This document shows, in pieces, positions 58,807 to 64,000 of a stretch of DNA of 64,000 nt (its first letter is position 1; each line of letters opens with the position of its first letter). The DNA is from Paraplanobispora siamensis. Lineage in GTDB: Bacteria; Actinomycetota; Actinomycetes; Streptosporangiales; Streptosporangiaceae. The DNA lies in assembly GCF_016863175.1 (NCBI RefSeq), contig NZ_BOOJ01000058.1, forward strand, positions 1 to 64,000, in the 5' to 3' direction. The notes below the pieces were generated by a model that saw nothing but the letters and a program-made list of their open reading frames with translations, was not told the origin of the DNA and searched no databases. The position numbers and the translations under genes were made by a program.

Positions 58807-59550
58807 TCAGTCCGGAAGGTCGAAGGCGCCGGTGTCCGGCGGCAGCCCGCCGACCGCGGTGACGATCTCGGCGGCCAGGTCGCGGACTTTGAGGTTGCGG
58901 TTCTGCGAAGCCCGGCTCAGCAGGCTGAAGGCCTGGTCGGCCGGGCAGCGCTGCTGGGCCATCACGATGCCGATCGCCTGGTCGATGACGCTGCGGGAGG
59001 CCAGCGTGGTGCGCAGGTCGGCGGCGGTGCGGGACTGGTCGGCCAGGTGCAGTCCCAGGGCGACCGCGCCGGCGGCGGTGCCGGCGAAGATCCTCATCCG
59101 GTCCTGGATGTCCGCGTCGAAGGCCTCGGGGTGGGTGCTGTAGAGGTTGAAGCCGCCCACGATCGCGCCCGGCCCGCGCATGGGCAGCGCCAGGCACGAG
59201 CGCACCCCGTGGGCCAGGGCCTCGGGGCAGAACGCCGGCCAGCGCTGCTCGGCGCACGTGTCGGCGATGTAGTGGATCTGACCGGTGGCCAGGGTGTCCA
59301 GGCACGGGCCCTGGCCGGTGCGGTACTGGATGCGGTCGACGGCCACCGTCAGCTCGTCGCTGCTGGCGATGGTGGCCGCCCGCTGGTCGCGGGTGACGGT
59401 GATGCCGCACCTGCTGTCCGGCGGGAGGTCGGCCACCGCCAGCAGGGCCAGCTCGTGCAGGAACGCCTCGAAGGTGTCGGTGGACAGCAGCAGCGCCAGC
59501 AGCGCGTCCGGCCGGGCCGGATCGGATGGGGCCGGGTGGGGCGAGGACAT
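58807..59550 (-). CDS. GAF-ANTAR RNA-binding regulator
   Basis: 247 residues. GAF domain about 20-170 (VDRIQYRTGQGPCLDTLATG, LALPMRGPGAIVGGFNLYST). ANTAR about 175-235 (LRTTLASRSVIDQAIGIVMA QQRCPADQAFSLLSRASQN). ANTAR proteins bind paired hairpins in leader RNAs and prevent termination. The GAF part would gate this by a ligand or redox state. Not adjacent to an obvious target operon. Confidence 0.9.
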   Translation of the reverse strand: MSSPHPAPSDPARPDALLALLLSTDTFEAFLHELALLAVADLPPDSRCGITVTRDQRAATIASSDELTVAVDRIQYRTGQGPCLDTLATGQIHYIADTCAEQRWPAFCPEALAHGVRSCLALPMRGPGAIVGGFNLYSTHPEAFDADIQDRMRIFAGTAAGAVALGLHLADQSRTAADLRTTLASRSVIDQAIGIVMAQQRCPADQAFSLLSRASQNRNLKVRDLAAEIVTAVGGLPPDTGAFDLPD

Positions 59551-59839
59551 GCGTGTCTGCGCTTTCGAGGAGGTGGATTTCAGAGGTCACCGGCTGGACG
59601 GGCGCGGAAGCGACGGATGCGGGATTGCAGGTGCCCCGGTGTCCCCTCCAGCCTGACACGCCCCAGGAGATGGTTAGGCCCGCCGGTACGGGTAGAGGTA
59701 GGGGTGGTCCAGAGACGCGGCCGCCTTTTCGCCATGTCTGCGGAGGTGAGCCCTCTTGGTGCCGTCGAGTGATGCCTGCAGCCTGCGATCGCGGCAGGTC
59801 GGCGCATCGGATTCTGAGCCGGATGAGGCGAGGACCGGC

Positions 59840-60199
59840 ATGGAGCTGTCGGTGCGGTTGGCCGCCGTACACCAGGATGCGGCCGTGGTCGAGGTGGAGG
59901 GAGCACTGGACGTCAGCACCGTCGCCCTGCTGGAGGCGGTGCTGGCGCCGCTGCCCGGCCGTGGCATCCGCCATCTGGTGCTGGCCGCCACCGGCCTGCG
60001 CTTTTGCGACGGGACGGGGTTCGACGCGCTGGCCGGCGTGCACACCGCCCTGGCGGCGGCGGGCGGCGGTCTGCTCATCGTCGATCCCTCGCCCGTGCTG
60101 CAGCGGCTGAGTCTGTTGATGCGCCGGCTGCCCCGTGCGGCATCCGGCGCGCCGGACGGACCGGCCGACCGGATGCCGAGGCTCCTCTGCGGTCCGTAG
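59840..60199 (+). CDS. STAS-domain anti-sigma-factor antagonist
   Basis: 119 residues from ATG 59840 (GAGGAC upstream). Motif IRHLVLAATGLRFCDGTGFD ALAGVHTAL: the usual DSSG is DGTG here, so phosphorylation, if any, would be on Thr. Preceded by AAVVEVEGALDVSTVALLEA. It sits between two histidine kinase genes and a GAF-ANTAR gene, suggesting a partner-switching module with partners elsewhere. Confidence 0.82.
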   Translation: MELSVRLAAVHQDAAVVEVEGALDVSTVALLEAVLAPLPGRGIRHLVLAATGLRFCDGTGFDALAGVHTALAAAGGGLLIVDPSPVLQRLSLLMRRLPRAASGAPDGPADRMPRLLCGP

Positions 60200-60201
60200 C
60201 A

Positions 60202-62442
60202 TCACTCGGGAGTGGCGGGTACGGCGGGCAGAGTGAAGGTGAAGCGGGCGCCGCCGCCGGGATTGTCGGCAGCGGTGATGGTGCCGCCGTGACGCTGCAC
60301 GATGCGCTGGCAGATCGCCAGGCCCAGACCGGTGCCGCTGTAGGTCTCGGCGGCCTCGGCGGCGCGGTGGAAGCTGGTGAAGATCGCCTGATGCTCGTCC
60401 GGCGGGATGCCGATTCCCCGGTCGGCCACCTGGATGCCCACCCGGCCCTCCGCGGCAGCCCAGGTGGTGACCTCCACGCGGGCGGCCTGGCCGGGCGGGG
60501 TGTACTTGATCGCGTTGCCGACCAGATTGTCGACCAGCCGCCGCACCAGGGTCGCATCGGCGTAGACCTCCGGCAGCGGGTCGATGCGCACCTGCGGCGG
60601 CGGGGCGGCCGGGTCGGCGGCGACGGCGGCCAGGTGCTCCCCGACGATCTCACCGACCAGGCCGTTCAGGTCGATGCGGCGGGGCTGCAGTTCGGCGTTA
60701 CGGGCGGCGGCGTAGGCCAGCAGATCCTCGATCAGGTGGTTCATCTGCGCCACCCCGGCCAGGATCCGGTCCAGGTAGCGGGCCTGCCCGGCTGCCAGAG
60801 CCGCGACGGGATCGTGTTCGGGCCGCCGCTCGAGCGGGCCGTCGAGATCGTCGCGGGCCAGTTCGGCGAAGCCGGCCACCGTGCTCAGGGGTCGTTTGAG
60901 GTCGTGGGCCACGATCCCGGCGAAGGCCTGCAGTTCGGCCTGGTGCTCGCGCAGCTCGGTGATGTCGTAGGAGGAGACGACCGCGCCGATGAGGCGCCCG
61001 CCGGTGTGCCGCAGCGGGCGGGCGTGCAGCATCAGGATCCGCCGGGTGCCGTCGGGCAGCAGCACCGCCGCCTCCAGGTTGTCGACGTCGTGCCCGTCCA
61101 GGGCCCGCATCAGCGGACTCTGCTCCACCGGCAGCGGGGTGGCGTCGGTGCGCAGGAGCGGGAGGTGGCGGGCCAGTTCCGTCGCGGTCCGGGGAGGGAA
61201 GGACGGCAGTGCGGCGCGGGCGACCTCGTTGAGGTGCACGATGGTCCCCTCGGCGTCGCAGGTGACGACGGTGACCTCGATGGTGTCCAGGACCTGCGTC
61301 AGGTAGGCCTCGTGCGCGGCCAGCTCGTCGCGGGCGGAGCGCAGCGCGGCATGCTCGGCCCGCAGCGCGGTGGTGGCCTGCTCCACCTGCGCACGGGCTC
61401 CGGCCCGGCCGCTGGCCAGGGTGAACACCAGCGCGCCCAGCAGCAGGCTCAGCGCGCTTCCCCCGGCCGCGGCCAGGGCCGGGAGCGCACTGGTGGCGCC
61501 GGGCAGGGCGCCGCTGGAGGCGGCGATGCGCAGCTGCCAGGAGCGCTGGCCCACCTGGATCGCCGCGGTGCGGTGCAGATCGTGCGGGGGGTGTTGCGCT
61601 CCTGCCGCGGTGATGGCCGCCACCGGCACCAGGCGGCCGTCGGACTGGCGGGCCGACAGCAGCACGTCGATGCGGTCCGCGGCGATGTGCCGCAGGGCGG
61701 CGGCGGCGAAGTCCTGGCCGCGCAGGCCCATCGCCACCCAGCCGATGAAGGCGCCGCCTTCGCCGGCGGGCTCGTGCACCGGGGCGACCATCACCAGCGA
61801 TCTCTGACGCCGCTCCGGGGGCAGATGCCGGTCGATGAGCAGGTGGTAGGTGTCGGAGACGGTGACGTGTTGGGTGTAGCGGGCCTCCTGCAGGGCGCGG
61901 TCCAGTTCCGGCACTTGGCCGGCCTCGAGCCCGGGTGCCGGCTGGGCGCCCGGCTGCAGCGGCCGGTTGAAGATGACGAAGGTGTGTTCGCGTCCGTGTC
62001 CGCGGCCGTCGGTGCGCAAGGTCAGATCCGGCACGCCGCGGGTGCGCCACCGGGCCTGCACCCGGGGGATCTGGATGTCGGTGGCCGCCACCAGGAACGT
62101 GATCGAGGTGGCGCCGGGCAGGGACAGCTCCGGTAGCGACGCGGTGATCTGGGCGAAGGCGTCGGCGGTGAGCTCGTCGAGCGCCCCGGCCGCGGCGGCC
62201 GTCGCGGCCAGCGTGTCGGCGTAGCGACGGGTCTCGGCCTGAACGGTCAGACGGGTCAGGACGGCGCGCTGGTCCATCGCCTGGGCGCTGGTGCGGTGCT
62301 GGGCCTGGTGCAGCGCGGCACCGGCCGCCGCCGAGGCGCCCGCCCCGAGCAGGGTCACCAGCAGCGCCGTCGGCAGCGGCCACGCACGGCCGCTGCGCAA
62401 CCACGCCCATCGGCGGCGCGACCTCGCCGTTCCCTCACCCAT
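60202..62442 (-). CDS. Membrane CHASE-PAS sensor histidine kinase
   Basis: 746 residues from ATG 62442. TM1 about 22-43, a large extracytoplasmic domain of CHASE type (about 55-315; YADTLAATAAAAGALDELTA, ITFLVAATDIQIPRVQARWR), TM2 about 330-352. Then PAS (TVVTCDAEGTIVHLNEVARA), HisKA with His in [20 protein letters not shown], and HATPase ([31 protein letters not shown]). Complete. Translationally coupled to the upstream kinase gene, so a two-kinase operon. Confidence 0.9.
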   Translation of the reverse strand: MGEGTARSRRRWAWLRSGRAWPLPTALLVTLLGAGASAAAGAALHQAQHRTSAQAMDQRAVLTRLTVQAETRRYADTLAATAAAAGALDELTADAFAQITASLPELSLPGATSITFLVAATDIQIPRVQARWRTRGVPDLTLRTDGRGHGREHTFVIFNRPLQPGAQPAPGLEAGQVPELDRALQEARYTQHVTVSDTYHLLIDRHLPPERRQRSLVMVAPVHEPAGEGGAFIGWVAMGLRGQDFAAAALRHIAADRIDVLLSARQSDGRLVPVAAITAAGAQHPPHDLHRTAAIQVGQRSWQLRIAASSGALPGATSALPALAAAGGSALSLLLGALVFTLASGRAGARAQVEQATTALRAEHAALRSARDELAAHEAYLTQVLDTIEVTVVTCDAEGTIVHLNEVARAALPSFPPRTATELARHLPLLRTDATPLPVEQSPLMRALDGHDVDNLEAAVLLPDGTRRILMLHARPLRHTGGRLIGAVVSSYDITELREHQAELQAFAGIVAHDLKRPLSTVAGFAELARDDLDGPLERRPEHDPVAALAAGQARYLDRILAGVAQMNHLIEDLLAYAAARNAELQPRRIDLNGLVGEIVGEHLAAVAADPAAPPPQVRIDPLPEVYADATLVRRLVDNLVGNAIKYTPPGQAARVEVTTWAAAEGRVGIQVADRGIGIPPDEHQAIFTSFHRAAEAAETYSGTGLGLAICQRIVQRHGGTITAADNPGGGARFTFTLPAVPATPE

Positions 62443-64000
62443 GCCGGGGATCGGTTCCGTCGGGCAGCGGGTCGGGCCGGTCGGCGTCCGGGCCTGACGT
62501 CCAGATCGGCAGGGTGAGGGTGAAGGTCGAGCCCCGGCCCGGGATCGTGGCCGCGGTGACGGTGCCGCCGTGCGCCTCGGCGATCGCCTTGGTGATGGCC
62601 AGCCCCAGCCCGATGCCCTGGATGGCGTTGTCCTCGGCGTAGCGGGTGCGGTAGAAGCGCTCGAACACGTGCGCCAGCTCGTCGGCGTCGATGCCGGCCC
62701 CGTGATCGATGACCGTGATCGTCGCCTTCGGGCCGTCGGCCGAGGCGTGCACGGTGATCGGCGTACCGGCGGCCGAGAACTTGACCGCGTTCGACAACAG
62801 CGCGCCGACCGCCCGCACCAGCAGATCCCGGTCGCCGGCGAGCGGAGCGAGGCCGGGGTCGACGAGCACCCGGAAGCTGTGCCCGCTGTCGCGGGCTCCG
62901 ACGCCGGTGACGCGCACCGCCTGCTCGACGACCTCGCCGACCGGCACCGGTACCGCCGTGATGTCCAGCCGGTCGGCGCTCAGGGTGTTGATCGCCAGCA
63001 GGTCCTCGACCAGGTGCTGCAGCCGTACCGTGTTACGGATCATCGCCTCCAGCATCTTGCGGCCCGGCGGCGAGGCCTGCACCACCCCGGCCTCGGCGTC
63101 CGTCACGACCTCCAGGTAACCGATCATCGAGGCCAGCGGCGTGCGCAGCTCGTGGGAGACGGTGGCCAGGAAGGCGTCCTTCACCGTGTCCAGCTCCTTC
63201 AGGCGCGCCACGGTGGCCTGCTCGGCCTCATAGGCCTGGCGCAGCGCCTGCTGGGCGTGGTGCCGGTCGGTGATGTCATGGATGAACGCGTGGAAGGCCC
63301 ACGTGCCGTCCTCATGGGTGGCCCACACCACGATCTCGATGGGGAACTCGCTGCCGTCGGGCCGCGCGCCGGCCAGTTCCAGACGCCGGCCGAGCACGTT
63401 CGACTTCCCGGTGGCCAGGAACCGGGCCCGGCCGGCCTGATCGGCGCTGCGGTAGCGCTCGGGCACGATCGCCTCGTGTACCAGCCGGCCCAGCACCTGA
63501 GCGCGGGACCGGCCGAACATGCGCGCCGCCGCGGCGTTCCACTCGGTGATGCGCCCGGTCGCGTCGGTGGAGACGAAGCCCTCCACCGAGGTGTCGATGA
63601 CCTGCCGCAACCGGTCACGGCCGGCCTGGACGGTGACCTGGACGTTGCGCCGGTCGACGATGCGGCCGAGCTGATGACCGAGGCTGGCCATCACCCGCAG
63701 CAGCAGCTCGTCGGGCGCGGCCGACCGGACGGAGAAGAACTCCAGCACCGCCGCGACCCCGTCGGCGGCCACGATCGGGACGGCGAACGCGGCCCTCACC
63801 TCCGGCGGCCGGCCCCGCCGGGCGCGGACGAACACCGCGTCGGCGGTGACATCATGCGACCAGACCGGCTGCCCGGTGGCCACGACCCGGCCGACGATGT
63901 CGACGCCGGGCGCGAAGCGGGTCACGGCGCTGATCTCGTGCAACGCCGGAAAATCCTCGATCGGTCCCGCCCAGAGGCCCGAGGAGACGAAGTCCCCGCC
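62435..64000 (-). CDS. Sensor histidine kinase GAF-PAS-HisKA-HATPase, N-terminus cut by window edge
   Basis: The frame is open to the right edge. Visible: end of GAF (DFVSSGLWAGPIEDFPALHE, RFAPGVDIVGRVVATGQPVW), PAS (VIDTSVEGFVSTDATGRITE … VPERYRSADQAGRARFLATG), HisKA His in TVSHELRTPLASMIGYLEVV, HATPase (NAVKFSA, DHGAGIDADE, GIGLGLAITKAIAE). It matches the kinase at 17951-19612 domain by domain and is a clear paralogue. Its stop overlaps the CHASE kinase start by 8 bases. Confidence 0.9.
   Translation of the reverse strand, partial: GGDFVSSGLWAGPIEDFPALHEISAVTRFAPGVDIVGRVVATGQPVWSHDVTADAVFVRARRGRPPEVRAAFAVPIVAADGVAAVLEFFSVRSAAPDELLLRVMASLGHQLGRIVDRRNVQVTVQAGRDRLRQVIDTSVEGFVSTDATGRITEWNAAAARMFGRSRAQVLGRLVHEAIVPERYRSADQAGRARFLATGKSNVLGRRLELAGARPDGSEFPIEIVVWATHEDGTWAFHAFIHDITDRHHAQQALRQAYEAEQATVARLKELDTVKDAFLATVSHELRTPLASMIGYLEVVTDAEAGVVQASPPGRKMLEAMIRNTVRLQHLVEDLLAINTLSADRLDITAVPVPVGEVVEQAVRVTGVGARDSGHSFRVLVDPGLAPLAGDRDLLVRAVGALLSNAVKFSAAGTPITVHASADGPKATITVIDHGAGIDADELAHVFERFYRTRYAEDNAIQGIGLGLAITKAIAEAHGGTVTAATIPGRGSTFTLTLPIWTSGPDADRPDPLPDGTDPRHG

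Overview
The DNA is high-GC and reads as an actinomycete chromosome, probably a filamentous one of the Streptosporangiaceae/Nonomuraea type. The grounds are pervasive G/C third positions, GTG/TTG starts, many XRE, WYL, TetR and MarR regulators, ANTAR and STAS proteins, many orphan histidine kinases, and two compact biosynthetic operons. The genus is inferred from style, not from a marker gene. No rRNA gene, complete tRNA gene or CRISPR array was seen.

Layout. 1-633: 5' part of a chemoreceptor-like gene (minus). 1352-5200: a tight operon of a NrtR-type NUDIX regulator, an MTA/SAH-nucleosidase fusion and a four-TM protein; the last two share a short Gln-x-His-Gly motif. This is a candidate, apparently undescribed, conflict (anti-phage) module. 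5201-13133: accessory DNA with an intact IS30 element, a small serine recombinase operon, an XRE protein, a small membrane protein, hairpins, direct repeats and a tRNA-3'-end-like fragment. 13134-26900: regulator/enzyme pairs (SDR-TetR, VOC-WYL, MarR-flavoreductase/GNAT), lspA, a zinc alcohol dehydrogenase, a histidine kinase and several broken genes (Crp/Fnr with an internal stop, a frameshifted gene, a VOC gene with Trp to TGA, an amidohydrolase fragment, a transposase tail).

27046-35247: a minus-strand operon that looks like a RiPP or modified-peptide pathway. In transcription order it holds an alkaline-phosphatase-superfamily enzyme, a PLP aminotransferase, a GNAT/FemAB-like acyltransferase, an MFS exporter, an M28 aminopeptidase, a 46-residue peptide with a Cys-Cys pair, and a PP-loop enzyme with an N-terminal ubiquitin-like (ThiS/Urm1) domain and a CxxC...CxxC finger. 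A perfect hairpin and three tandem repeats lie between the peptide gene and the PP-loop gene.

35461-47887: membrane protein, HTH, STAS, a two-TM histidine kinase, DUF1963, PPOX, a truncated CheB-PAS-GAF protein, two NAD(P)-binding proteins with a MarR regulator, VOC and a CPBP protease. 48176-57305: a possible bacteriocin-like small protein, then an operon of acyl carrier protein, fatty acyl-AMP ligase, two long acyl-CoA dehydrogenase-like proteins, alpha/beta hydrolase, methyltransferase and a reductase. This would load and tailor a fatty acid on the carrier protein, with no PKS or NRPS module present. 57371-64000: a signalling island with three histidine kinases, a GAF-ANTAR protein and a STAS protein, and no response regulator gene.
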